DNA from: Streptomyces sp. NBC_00654
GTDB taxonomy: Bacteria > Actinomycetota > Actinomycetes > Streptomycetales > Streptomycetaceae
DNA: 64,000 nt
Direction of reading: 5' to 3'
NCBI RefSeq assembly: GCF_026341775.1
Contig: NZ_JAPEOB010000003.1
Span: 186,001-250,000 of the forward strand
Shown here: positions 44,519 through 53,431 of the stretch, in pieces
Layout: each line of letters opens with the position of its first letter
How positions within the stretch are numbered: the first letter of the stretch is position 1
Translations under genes and position numbers: made by a program
The notes under the pieces: model-generated
Databases searched by the model: none
Seen by the model: only the letters and a program-made list of their open reading frames with translations
Told to the model about the DNA's origin: nothing

Positions 44519-45424
44519 CTACCTCGGGCGCATCGCGGTGAGCCTGCCCCACACGATGAGCCGGTAACGGGAGGTGAACTCGGGCGTGCACGTCGTCAGC
44601 GTCAGGTAGTACCCCGGGGTGCTGTACCCGGCCGACGTCCGCACATTGCTGCGCGGCACGGTGGCGATGACCCCGCTGTCCGACGCCGTCGTCCGCGCGA
44701 GGCTCTTGTCGACGGTGTACGTGTACACGGCCTCCCGGGTCTCGACGGTGATCCGGTCGCCGCGGCGCAGCCGGTCGATGCGGCGGAACGGTTCGCCGTG
44801 GGTGTTGCGGTGTCCGGCGACCGCGAAGTTGCCCGGCCGGCCGGGCTGCGCGGTGCGGGGGTAGTGCCCGACGTATCCCTTGTCGAGGACGCCGCCCTTG
44901 CTGATGCCCTGGGCGACGGGGGCGGTGAGGCCGATGCGCGGGATGCGCAGGACGGCGTACGCCTGGTCCCAGCGCGGGGCGGAGGACGGGCCGGTGCGCG
45001 CGGGCCGCCCGTCGCGCGGCGCGTCCGGGGTGGTGTCCGGGGCCGCATCGGGCGCTGCGTCGGGTGCGGTTCCCGCGCCGGCGCCGTCCGGGTCCTGCGG
45101 CCGGTCCTGCCGCCAGTCGCGCTGAAGCGCGCGTACCTCGTGCTCGGCGCCCTCGCGGGCCTGCCGGTTGGTCCACCACAGCTGATGGGCGACGAGGAGC
45201 AGCAGGACGACGCCGAGGGTGATCACCAGCTCGGCCCCGGTCCACAGTCCGCGCACAGCGGCGCCCCGCATCCGCGAGCCGGGCGGCACTTCGCCCCGCG
45301 GGGGCCACGTCCTCCGCACGCTCGACGAGCGCCGCGGGCCCCAGGGGTTCCGCGGGTTCCACGGCTGCCGCGGGAGTCGCCGCAGCACGGCCGACAGCCG
45401 TCCTCGCGCGCTCCCCTGCACCAC
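44519..45424 (-). CDS. Class E sortase
   Basis: 301 residues from GTG 45424 (GTG 45421, GTG 45451 and ATG 45271 are alternatives). A membrane anchor AELVITLGVVLLLLVAHQLWW follows a basic cytoplasmic stretch; a Pro/Asp/Thr linker leads to the sortase domain with His in VAGHRNTHGEPF, Cys in TLTTCTPEF and Arg in SRYRLIVWG. This is the class E pattern that cuts LAxTG signals and attaches proteins to peptidoglycan. The surface protein at 35699-36655 carries such a signal. Confidence 0.87.
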   Translation of the reverse strand: MVQGSARGRLSAVLRRLPRQPWNPRNPWGPRRSSSVRRTWPPRGEVPPGSRMRGAAVRGLWTGAELVITLGVVLLLLVAHQLWWTNRQAREGAEHEVRALQRDWRQDRPQDPDGAGAGTAPDAAPDAAPDTTPDAPRDGRPARTGPSSAPRWDQAYAVLRIPRIGLTAPVAQGISKGGVLDKGYVGHYPRTAQPGRPGNFAVAGHRNTHGEPFRRIDRLRRGDRITVETREAVYTYTVDKSLARTTASDSGVIATVPRSNVRTSAGYSTPGYYLTLTTCTPEFTSRYRLIVWGRLTAMRPR

Positions 45425-45559
45425 GACCGGTATCCGCTCCCGCTCCCGCACGGGCCGAACGATAGGGGCAATCCCCGTAACCCACCAGGGTTCTCCCGGT
45501 ACCCGGCGGGGTTCTCCCCGTCCTCCCTCCCGTTGCCGTACGGCAGTACCGTGTGGTTC

Positions 45560-46567
45560 ATGCGCCCCGACACGCCTGCCGACCACACCACCGAAGCCGA
45601 GCGCCTGCTGCGCACCGCGGCGCAGTACCCCGAGGACCGCGAGCCGCTGGTCCTCCAGGCCGCGGCCCATCTGGAACTCGCCGGTGACCGCGCCCGCGCC
45701 AGCACCCTCTACGACGAACTCCTCGCCGCCCCCGGCGCCACCGTCGACAACCCGCACCTGGTCAAGGCCCTCAAGGCGGCCAACCTCTGGGAGTACGGGC
45801 ACGAGGCCGAGGCCCGCGCGATCATCGACGGCATCCGCGCCGCGGGCCCGCTGGAGGCGGCCCCGTGGGACATCGCCGCCCAGACGCTGGAGGCCCATGA
45901 CGAGCTGGAGTCGGCCCATGACTTCTTCTCGACCGCGCTGACCCTGCTGCTGGCGCCGGGCGAGGAAGTCCCGTACGCCACCCAGGCCCTGCTGACCGGA
46001 CGCCATCGCGTACGCAGGCTGATGGGCGTCGGACACGACCCCTGGGACGAGCTGGCCGACGCCCTGCACACGGCCGCCGTCCCGCTCGACGAGCTGCACG
46101 ACCCGAAGCGGGTGTGGGCGCTCGGCTCCTCCGACCCCGGTGAGCTGAAGGCCGAGATCACCCGGCTCCGTGTGGAACTGGGCACCTACCGCACGGCGCT
46201 GTCCCGGCCGTTCCCGGTCGCCGTCCTGCACTGGACCGCCGAGGAGCTGGGCGAACTGCTCACCGCGTACCCGGGGTTGGCGACCGAGTACGTCACGCAC
46301 GAGACCCATCTGGACCGCCTGGAGGCCGCCCTGCGCGATCTGCACGCGGCGGGCACGCCGAATCTCGGCATCGTCACGGGCACGGTGCCCTCGTACGAGG
46401 CGTTCGCCGCGTCGGAGGCCGCGTCCCCGGCCGATCCGGATCTGCTCCCCCAGTACGCCACCACCCTCGCCGCCCGCGGCCGCGCCGTCCCCTGGCCGCC
46501 GGCCCGCAGCGCGGCGTGCTGGTGCGGCTCGGGGAACACGTACCGGGAGTGCCACGGGGCCGCGTGA
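45560..46567 (+). CDS. SEC-C zinc-motif protein with helical repeats
   Basis: 335 residues. The N-terminal two-thirds are TPR-like helical pairs (EAERLLRTAAQYPEDREPLV; AARTLYDELLAAPG-type repeats). The last 15 residues form a SEC-C motif (CWCGSGNTYRECHG), a zinc site also found on SecA and in many stand-alone proteins. No membrane segment. ATG 45560 gives the conserved start; the longer frame to 44798 lies over the sortase. Role unknown, possibly protein binding. Confidence 0.78.
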   Translation: MRPDTPADHTTEAERLLRTAAQYPEDREPLVLQAAAHLELAGDRARASTLYDELLAAPGATVDNPHLVKALKAANLWEYGHEAEARAIIDGIRAAGPLEAAPWDIAAQTLEAHDELESAHDFFSTALTLLLAPGEEVPYATQALLTGRHRVRRLMGVGHDPWDELADALHTAAVPLDELHDPKRVWALGSSDPGELKAEITRLRVELGTYRTALSRPFPVAVLHWTAEELGELLTAYPGLATEYVTHETHLDRLEAALRDLHAAGTPNLGIVTGTVPSYEAFAASEAASPADPDLLPQYATTLAARGRAVPWPPARSAACWCGSGNTYRECHGAA

Positions 46568-46667
46568 CCCCGTGACCCGCCGGGGCCCGGCGAAGCCCCG
46601 GAGCCCCGGAGCCCCGGGCCCCACTGAAGCCCGTATCCCCGAAGCCCCGTATTCCCCGATGCCCCGG

Positions 46668-48131
46668 CTACCGGCCCTCGAAGGCGGCTTCGAGGGCCTT
46701 GTCGAGTTCCTCGGCCGCGTCGATGTCGGGGGAACCCTCGGTCAGCAGATCGTGCGCCTTCGACTGGAGCACCTGCGTGAACGCCCCGTAGTACGGGGTG
46801 CGTGGCCGCTGCACCGCGGTCTTCAGCGCCTCGCTCAGCGTGCGGGTGAAGGCGGCGCGGGCGGACTCCGTGGGAATCTGCGCGCTGCCCTCGCCCGTCA
46901 CGGGCGCGCCGGGGGCGCTGCCGGCCGGGCGCAGGGCCGCGGCGACCGCCGGCCAGCAGGGCCGGGACATCGCGGTGGGCTCGTAGGCCGAGGTGCGGGT
47001 GGCGGCGAACCCCGCGTCGAGCAGGCAGCGTTCGCTCTCCGGCGAGGTCAGGAACTTGGTCAGCCCGCGGGCGTTCTCCGCTCGCGGGGAGTCCGCGGTG
47101 ACGGCGAGGTTCTGGCCGCCGAGCACGGCGTGGCCGGGCAGGGCCGTGACCGCGTACTGCCCGGGTTTCAGCAGGCTCTGCAACGCCCCGTAGGCGTACG
47201 GCCAGTGGCGCAGGTACGCGACGCGTCCGGCGGCGAAGTCGGCCAGGGTGGCGTTCTCGTCCGAGGAGAGCGCGGCGGGCAGCAGCCGGTCGTTGTCGGC
47301 GTGCCGGAGCAGTTCGTTGAGGCCCTTCTTCAGCTCCGCCGGGTCGGACCGGTACGTGCCGTCGTCCCGCACGAGTTCCACGCCGACGGCGGCGAAGGCC
47401 TCGATGGTGTTGACGGTCAGCCCCTCGTACTGGCGGAGTTGGGTGGTCCAGCCCGCCTCGCCGCGCTCCCGGTCGAGAGTGCCGTTGTCGAGGGTGGTGA
47501 TGGAGGCGTAGAGGCTCTCCCAGGTCCAGCTGCTGTTGGGCATCCGGTCCTCGGTGATCCCGCCGTTCTGGAGCAGGTCGCGGCGGTAGTACAGCAGCCC
47601 GACATCGCTGTTGAAGGGCCTGGCGTAACTGCGGCCCTCCCAGAGCGTGGTGCTCTGCACCCGGGGGATGAAGTCCGGATCGTCCGCTTCGTCGGCGGGC
47701 AGTGCCTGGATGAGACCCGCCTCGGCGAACTCGGGTATCCAGGTGATGTCGAGGTTGACCACGTCGTACGCGGCGCTGCCCGACTGGAGTGCGCCGAGCA
47801 GCTGGCTGCGCTGCTGGTCGGCGCCGCCGGGGAGTTCGACGAGCTTGGCCCGGAGGGCGGGATCGTCCTGGTGCTGCCGGTTCCACTCCTCGATGAGCTG
47901 CTGCCGTACGCCGCCGGAGCCGGTCACATCGAGACCGCTGGCCACGACGATGGGCCCGGCGGCCGTCGTACCGGGACCCTTCCCGCTCGTGTCCGGGCCG
48001 GGCCCTTCACCGCCGGAGCCGCCGGAGCACGCCGGCGCGGCGAGGGCGAACAGCGCGCCGAGCGCGACGAGGCGCAGGCGACGCGTCCGGTGCCACCGGC
48101 TCCCTCGGATGTCTCTTCCCGTCGTACTCAT
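46668..48131 (-). CDS. Extracellular substrate-binding lipoprotein in the caspase operon
   Basis: 487 residues. A signal peptide (LRLVALGALFALAAPAC) with a possible lipobox at Cys35 precedes a type I/II carbohydrate-style binding fold of the ABC (MalE/UgpB) group (LDITWIPEFAEAGLIQALPA; GVELVRDDGTYRSDPAELKK; ADSPRAENARGLTKFLTSPE). No transporter permease or ATPase is nearby. Instead the ATG overlaps the stop of the caspase/vWA gene (ATGA), so it is made with it. It may be a sensor or ligand for the extracellular part of that protein rather than an uptake component. Confidence 0.78.
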   Translation of the reverse strand: MSTTGRDIRGSRWHRTRRLRLVALGALFALAAPACSGGSGGEGPGPDTSGKGPGTTAAGPIVVASGLDVTGSGGVRQQLIEEWNRQHQDDPALRAKLVELPGGADQQRSQLLGALQSGSAAYDVVNLDITWIPEFAEAGLIQALPADEADDPDFIPRVQSTTLWEGRSYARPFNSDVGLLYYRRDLLQNGGITEDRMPNSSWTWESLYASITTLDNGTLDRERGEAGWTTQLRQYEGLTVNTIEAFAAVGVELVRDDGTYRSDPAELKKGLNELLRHADNDRLLPAALSSDENATLADFAAGRVAYLRHWPYAYGALQSLLKPGQYAVTALPGHAVLGGQNLAVTADSPRAENARGLTKFLTSPESERCLLDAGFAATRTSAYEPTAMSRPCWPAVAAALRPAGSAPGAPVTGEGSAQIPTESARAAFTRTLSEALKTAVQRPRTPYYGAFTQVLQSKAHDLLTEGSPDIDAAEELDKALEAAFEGR

Positions 48132-51064
48132 TCCGCGTCCCCCGTACCGGTCTTCGCGACCTCGGCCGTCAGCTCCGTCGCGATGCTGTCCGACGGATCC
48201 AGGCAGCGCCCCCCAGTGACCTCGGCGAGCCGCTGGTTGAGCCGTCCCGGCGCACAGCCGTCGGGGCGCAGGGAGACCGCGACCACACGGACGCGCGCCC
48301 CCTGACCCGCTGCCTTCACCACCGCCTCGATGTCCTTCCGCTTCAGCTCCGAGGAGTCCTCGTCGTCGGTGATCAGAACGATCAGCCGGGGATCGGCGCC
48401 CGACGAGCCGCTCCGGAGCGTCCCCAGCGCGTCGGTCAGCCCGGTGACGATGTCCGCGTCGGCGTTCACCGCCTTCGCCTCCCCGACCGCTTTCTGCGCA
48501 CCGGTCAGCGGGTTCTTCCCGTACCGGACGACGTCCGGGTGATCCGTCTTCTTCTTCGCCTTCTTCTCGGGGGCCAGCGTCCACACCCCGTACTGGTCCG
48601 ACGTACCGAGCGAACGCAACGACCGGGTCACCAGCTCCTTGGCGCGGCCGGGCCCGGACCAGACCCGTTTGTCCTCCATGGACGTCGAGTTGTCGAGCAG
48701 ATAGAGGACCCGGCCGGGTCCGAGGGCCTTCCGGTAGTTGCTCAGCGCACCGGCGATCGAGGCCACCGACATGAGGGAGTCCGAATCCGGGATGTCGAGG
48801 CTCACCGCCCCGTCGTTGGCGGGAGCACGCAGCGGCGAGGTGGGTCCCGGTGGCGCCGGCTTGCCGTCCTCGACATCCCGGAACCCGTCCCGCACGAAGA
48901 GCGCCCGTGCGTCGGGGTCCCCCACCAGCCAGTCGTAGAAGTCCTTCACCGCCCGCTCGCGCGCCTTCGTGTCCCGGTCGGCGTCGGTCCAGGTGACCCG
49001 GACGAACGGCAGCTCCAGCACCGGTACGTCGGTGGGGTAGCGGGCCGTACGGTGCTGGAGGGTGTCGCTGGCGCAGGAGGGGCGGGTGCCCTGCACGGAG
49101 ACCTTGGACGGCAGGTTGAACAGCGCCATGGTCTGTTCGGGGACCAGCACGGCGGCCCGGTTCTCCAGGGTGTTGCGGGACCCGTCGGACAGCGCGCACA
49201 TCAGGTCGCGCGCCGTGCCGGGCATCGGCCGGAGCCGGTCGGCCATCCCAGCCTCGATGGCCGAAGGCTCCCCGGCGGAGGGCTCCCCGGCGGAGAACGA
49301 GTCGTACAGCGCGGCCGTGGACAGCAGCGCCCCGTCCGTGCCCTCGGGATCGGGCCGCAGCACCTCCAACGGCTCCTCACCGGCGGGCCGGCCGATCCTC
49401 AGCCCGGCGATGAGCGAGCCGAGCGGGGCACGGGTCCGCGCACCGGCCACCGAGGGCCCGAGGTCGGGAACGGCGAGCACCATCGGGGTGAAGGCCAGCG
49501 GCCCCAGCCCGGCGAGCCTCACCGTCTCCCGCGCGGACCCGCTCTGCCCTTCCCGCACCCGCGCGAGGGTGCTCCCGGCCGCCGGGATCCAGATGTCCGG
49601 CTGCGCGCCGAGGTCCCGCTGGGGCCGCAGGCAGTCCCCGGACACGGGGCACGTGGGGAGCGGCGACTGCCACAGGGCGGCGGACCGGAACGCGTCCACC
49701 GCGTCGGTGGACTTGCCGGCGTAGACACCGATTCCGACGGTGCGGCAGCCCTCCGCGTCCCTGTTCGTATAGGCGTCGGCGGCCTTCTGCACGGTGGGCA
49801 GGACATCGGGGTCGACGAGGACCCGCAGCTCCATGGGCGGGGTGCAGCCGCCGCGTCCGCCGCCCGGCGGCCAGTCCGGGGCCGCCCAGAGGACCGCTCC
49901 GGCACCGACCGCGAGGGCGAGGGTGAGCGCGATGGCCCGTTTCCGGCGGAGGGCCCGCAGACGCTGACGTACCCGATCGAGGGCACCGCCCTGCTCAGCG
50001 CGAACGGGCGCGGGCTCGGGCGCGTCCGGCTCGACGGGCGCGGGCTTGGGCTCACCCGACTCGGCGGGCGCGGGCTCGGGCGTGTCCGGCTCGACGGGGG
50101 CGGGTTTGGGCTCACCCGGCTCGATGGGCGCGGGCTTGGACGTGTCCGGCTCGACGGCCTCCGGTCCGGGCTCACCCGACTCGGCGGTCTCGTGCTTTGG
50201 CTCACCCGGACCGTCGGCCTCGGGCGGCACGGGCGGTGGTAGATGGGGCGGAGGCGGGAGGACGCAGTTCACCCGCCGGCTCGCCGGTGTCAGGGCGAGC
50301 AGGACGTCATCGCCGTGCCGCCGTTCCTCGGGAACCCACCGGTGACCGTCGACGGCTTTGAAGGGCGCCATCGCCTCCCGTATCTCGGGGACGATCCGGG
50401 TGAAGCTGACCGGTTCGTCGGCCGCGGTCCGCCCGGTCAGCAGCCCGTGAAGGGCGACGGTGAAATCGGTGCCGATGCCCTCGGCACCCGGCGGGATCTC
50501 CACGCCCGGCTCCGCCGCCATGAGCACGGCGAAGTTCTGCCGGACCTCCGGCGTGAACTCGTTCAGCGCGTTGCCCGCGAAGCAGCAGTCGAGGATGGCG
50601 ACGACCCAGTCGGCCTTCGCCTTCCGCAGCTCGGCCATCACGCCGTTCCGCCAGGACAGGGCGTCCACGAACGGGTGCAGCGGGTCCTGGGTGACGCGCG
50701 AGGAGGTGAACAGCAGATGCAGATCGCTGCCGTCGCTGCGGACGATGCCGTGCCCGGCGAAGTAGACGACGAGCAGCCCGTCCACCTCGTCACGGGCGGC
50801 CCGCAGCGCGGCGTGCGCCTGGAACGGATCCACCGGCCGCGCCGCCCCCGAACTCCCCTCCCTCTCGGCGGGGTCGGGGAGGATGACGAGATCCGACCCG
50901 TCGAGCACGCCGGATGTCGCGTGGGTGAGCGCCTCGGCCATGAGCCGGAGGCTCTGCGTCACCGCGGGCAGGTCGATCTCGTGGTCGTACGAGTCCACGC
51001 CGATGAGCACCGCGCGGTGCCGCTTGCCGCGGTTCCCCGCGCCGCGTGTGTTGTACGGCGACAC
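48128..51064 (-). CDS. Caspase-like domain / TM / substrate-binding / vWA fusion
   Basis: 978 residues in one frame. Residues 15-265: caspase-type (C14) peptidase with His105 (VYFAGHG) and Cys160/161 (AILDCCFAG). Residues 270-355: Pro-rich linker including three 20-residue repeats (GEPKPAPVEPD type). Residues 374-396: basic segment then one membrane helix (RAIALTLALAVGAGAVLWA). Residues about 410-700: extracellular binding-protein-like fold with six or more Cys. Residues about 770-970: vWA domain with the MIDAS motif DNSTS. The protease would be inside the cell and the sensor outside. Similar 'substrate-binding and vWA' proteins exist, but usually without the caspase. Overlap or near-overlap with both neighbours marks an operon. 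Confidence 0.82.
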   Translation of the reverse strand: MSPYNTRGAGNRGKRHRAVLIGVDSYDHEIDLPAVTQSLRLMAEALTHATSGVLDGSDLVILPDPAEREGSSGAARPVDPFQAHAALRAARDEVDGLLVVYFAGHGIVRSDGSDLHLLFTSSRVTQDPLHPFVDALSWRNGVMAELRKAKADWVVAILDCCFAGNALNEFTPEVRQNFAVLMAAEPGVEIPPGAEGIGTDFTVALHGLLTGRTAADEPVSFTRIVPEIREAMAPFKAVDGHRWVPEERRHGDDVLLALTPASRRVNCVLPPPPHLPPPVPPEADGPGEPKHETAESGEPGPEAVEPDTSKPAPIEPGEPKPAPVEPDTPEPAPAESGEPKPAPVEPDAPEPAPVRAEQGGALDRVRQRLRALRRKRAIALTLALAVGAGAVLWAAPDWPPGGGRGGCTPPMELRVLVDPDVLPTVQKAADAYTNRDAEGCRTVGIGVYAGKSTDAVDAFRSAALWQSPLPTCPVSGDCLRPQRDLGAQPDIWIPAAGSTLARVREGQSGSARETVRLAGLGPLAFTPMVLAVPDLGPSVAGARTRAPLGSLIAGLRIGRPAGEEPLEVLRPDPEGTDGALLSTAALYDSFSAGEPSAGEPSAIEAGMADRLRPMPGTARDLMCALSDGSRNTLENRAAVLVPEQTMALFNLPSKVSVQGTRPSCASDTLQHRTARYPTDVPVLELPFVRVTWTDADRDTKARERAVKDFYDWLVGDPDARALFVRDGFRDVEDGKPAPPGPTSPLRAPANDGAVSLDIPDSDSLMSVASIAGALSNYRKALGPGRVLYLLDNSTSMEDKRVWSGPGRAKELVTRSLRSLGTSDQYGVWTLAPEKKAKKKTDHPDVVRYGKNPLTGAQKAVGEAKAVNADADIVTGLTDALGTLRSGSSGADPRLIVLITDDEDSSELKRKDIEAVVKAAGQGARVRVVAVSLRPDGCAPGRLNQRLAEVTGGRCLDPSDSIATELTAEVAKTGTGDAE
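50000..50179 (-). repeat. Three 60-bp repeats in the caspase-protein linker
   Basis: Three consecutive 60-bp units encode 20-residue Glu-Pro repeats (residues 296-355) just before the membrane helix. Units differ at a few positions, so they are older than a fresh slippage event. Confidence 0.8.
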
Positions 51065-51069
51065 GACGC

Positions 51070-51576
51070 CTATACCCCCTCGGGCCGTTCACCGCCGTGC
51101 CCGTGCTCCCCCGCGCCGGGGTCCGGATCGTCGTCGGGCGCCGGTGGGTCGTCCGTGTCCCGGTTGAGCGCGGGGTCGTCCTCGAAGCCGTCCGCCGCGA
51201 GGCTGACGCGGGGATCCTCCTCGCTGTTGGCGAGCCGGCGCCGATTGCGGTGCCAGGTCGTCACCGAGTTCCACGCGATGTCGGCCAGCGGCCGGGCGGC
51301 CTCGGCGGCCACGATGAGCAGGATGTCCTGGACCAGTTCACCGCTCATGGACTCGCTCTGGGTGAGCGAGTCCCCCCGCTCCACCTCCAGCCCGGCCCAC
51401 CCTCGCGCCTCGGTCAGCGCGGGCGCGTTCTCCAGCCAGGCGCAGAGCGCCGCCAGATCCTCCCTGCGCCGGTGCGTACCGCTCACCGTGATCCGTAACG
51501 CGACGGTCCCGCCCCGCTCCCCACCCCCCGTGACCTGCCCGTCGCCCCGCCCACCGGCGTTCCCGCTGTCAGTCAT
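51070..51576 (-). CDS. EACC1-like effector-associated protein
   Basis: 168 residues. The core (residues about 25-115) reads VALRITVSGTHRRREDLAAL, then CAWLENAP, then a hydrophobic helix (VQDILLIVAAEAARPLADIA) and WHRNRRR, a layout I associate with EACC1, the small constant partner of caspase and trypsin effectors in actinobacterial conflict systems. The C-terminus is an acidic Asp/Pro tail. ATG 51576 lacks a strong ribosome site; ATG 51636 is in frame too. It ends 5 bp before the caspase gene, whose start it likely feeds. Confidence 0.6.
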   Translation of the reverse strand: MTDSGNAGGRGDGQVTGGGERGGTVALRITVSGTHRRREDLAALCAWLENAPALTEARGWAGLEVERGDSLTQSESMSGELVQDILLIVAAEAARPLADIAWNSVTTWHRNRRRLANSEEDPRVSLAADGFEDDPALNRDTDDPPAPDDDPDPGAGEHGHGGERPEGV

Positions 51577-51859
51577 CCGCCCGCCCCCATCGGCACCGTC
51601 GCCGCCCGCCCTGCCGGACTCCACCGAACAAGCCATTATTTCACGGGAGTTGACACAAGGCACTGCTTTGTTCCGCACAATGGCGAGGGAGCCGCACCGA
51701 CACCCCCTCTCACTCAAGGTTCACTTCCGGCCACGCGTTGTGGAACGAGTGGTGAGGATTCACGGATGTCCGACCTTTGCCATACGATCACAATTCAACA
51801 ATCGTCTTGGGGCCGCGCCTCCCCGTCAGGCCCCGTTCCGTGTGCGCGAGGAAGTCTTC
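51577..51859. promoter_or_regulatory. Divergent control region of the two conflict operons
   Basis: 283 bp between EACC1-like and MORC-like genes, less G+C-rich than the flanks. A consensus TTGACA (51650-51655) on the plus strand has no good -10 at 17 nt; CACAAT at 51676 is 20 nt away. No palindrome was found that would explain joint control. Confidence 0.4.
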
Positions 51860-53389
51860 ATGCCGCCCTACCAGCCGTCCGCGGACTGGCAGTACGAGAT
51901 CCCGACGACCGGCAGCAAGCGGCTCCCGCCCGCCGCCCGTTACGTCGAGTCGCTGACCCACCAGGGATACGGCTTCGAGGCGGCCATCGCCGACCTGGTC
52001 GACAACTCCATAGACGCGGGCGCCCGCAGTGTCGTGATCAGCTTCCTCCGCGACGAGGACCGGCTCGTCAGCCTGCTCGTGGTGGACGACGGCACCGGCA
52101 TGAACGACGAGGCGCTCGACACCGCGATGACGGTCGGCGGCCGGCAGGAGTACGGGAAGAGCGCGCTCGGCCACTTCGGCGCCGGTCTCAAGGCCGCGTC
52201 CCTCTCGCACGCCGACTCGCTCACCGTGATCAGCCGTACCAAGCGCAGCCCGTCGGCCGGACGCCGCTGGCTGACCGCCCGCGCCCAGGCCGACTTCACG
52301 TGCGACATCGTCGACCCCGGCTACTGCCAGGACCTCGTCGACCGGTACGACGGCCTGATCGAGTGGCACGGCACGATCGTCCGCTGGGACCGGGTCCGCG
52401 CGTTCGAGACCGTCACGGCGGGCCAGGCCGACCGCTTCCTCAACGACGCGATCGAGAAGCTGGAGACCCACCTCGGGCTCTATCTCCACCGCTTCCTCGC
52501 CCGCGAGGACTTCAACGTCGACATCGTCGTCGAGGACGTGACGACGAAGGAGGAGCTGGACCACCGAGGGGTCGAGCCGATCGACCCGTTCGGCTACCGC
52601 CTCCCCGGCCGGCCCGGCTACCCGCGTACGTACACCGCACCGGTCGAGGGCGTCGGCGACGTGGAGCTGGCCGCCCACATCTGGCCGCCGAAGTCCCCGC
52701 TGGTCAGCTACCGGGGCATCGGCCCGCTCGCCGAACGCCAGGGTTTCTACATCTACCGCAACGACCGGCTCGTCCAGGCGGGCGGCTGGAACAGCACCCG
52801 CAGTGCCGAGGGACACCTCGCCCTGGCCCGTATCGCCGTCGACCTGCCGTCCGGGCCGAACGACGTCTTCAGCCTCACCGTCAAGAAGGACGGGGTGACG
52901 GTCACTCCCGCCTTCGCCCGCGGTCTCGAAAAGGCCGTGGACGGCACGGGGCACAGCTTCGCCACGTATCTCCAGGAGGCGGAGGCGACATACCGGGAAG
53001 CGGCCCGGCGGGCCACGGAGCCGCAGCGCAAGGCGGTCATCCCGCCCGGCAAGGGCCTGGACCCGCGGCTGAAGCGCACCCTGCGCGACGAGCTGCCCGA
53101 GCTGGAGGGCGAGGACCCGATCACCTTCCGCTGGGACGCGCTGCCCTCGGACGTGTTCTTCGAACTCGACCGCGAGGAACGGGAGATCAGGCTCAACAAG
53201 GAGTACCGGCAGGTCTTCAACGGCGGGCGGCGCGGCGGCCTGAACGACGCCCCGGTGGTGAAGAGCATGCTCTACCTGATGGTCAACGAGATCTTCCAGA
53301 AGGAACGCGTCCGGGCCGTCCACACCGACAACGTCGCCCTGTGGAACAGCGTCCTGGTGACGGCCGCGCGCTGCGAACTCGCGCGCTGA
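51860..53389 (+). CDS. MORC/MutL-like GHKL ATPase
   Basis: 509 residues. GHKL ATP-binding motifs: N-box ADLVDNSIDAGA (Asn49), G1 VVDDGTGMND (Asp76-77), G2 GHFGAGLKAASLS (104-116). A transducer-like second domain continues to about 330 with a basic helix-rich C-terminus. This matches the prokaryotic MORC-type ATPases found with Z1 ATPases and Vsr/DNA methyltransferases. GAGGAAG precedes ATG 51860; the longer frame back to 50243 overlaps the caspase gene and is rejected. Likely an ATP-driven DNA clamp or loader for the nuclease. Confidence 0.85.
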   Translation: MPPYQPSADWQYEIPTTGSKRLPPAARYVESLTHQGYGFEAAIADLVDNSIDAGARSVVISFLRDEDRLVSLLVVDDGTGMNDEALDTAMTVGGRQEYGKSALGHFGAGLKAASLSHADSLTVISRTKRSPSAGRRWLTARAQADFTCDIVDPGYCQDLVDRYDGLIEWHGTIVRWDRVRAFETVTAGQADRFLNDAIEKLETHLGLYLHRFLAREDFNVDIVVEDVTTKEELDHRGVEPIDPFGYRLPGRPGYPRTYTAPVEGVGDVELAAHIWPPKSPLVSYRGIGPLAERQGFYIYRNDRLVQAGGWNSTRSAEGHLALARIAVDLPSGPNDVFSLTVKKDGVTVTPAFARGLEKAVDGTGHSFATYLQEAEATYREAARRATEPQRKAVIPPGKGLDPRLKRTLRDELPELEGEDPITFRWDALPSDVFFELDREEREIRLNKEYRQVFNGGRRGGLNDAPVVKSMLYLMVNEIFQKERVRAVHTDNVALWNSVLVTAARCELAR

Positions 53390-53431
53390 CCCGCGTCCGG
53401 ACGTACCCACCCGAGGAAGCGTGAGCACACC

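Noticed and set aside
46668..48131. Binding lipoprotein as part of a normal sugar ABC importer
   Set aside because: No permease or ATPase is next to it; it is coupled by ATGA to the caspase/vWA gene instead.
50243..51859. Upstream extension of the MORC-like frame
   Set aside because: It would run antisense through the caspase and EACC1-like genes; GAGGAAG before ATG 51860 and the conserved start settle the issue.
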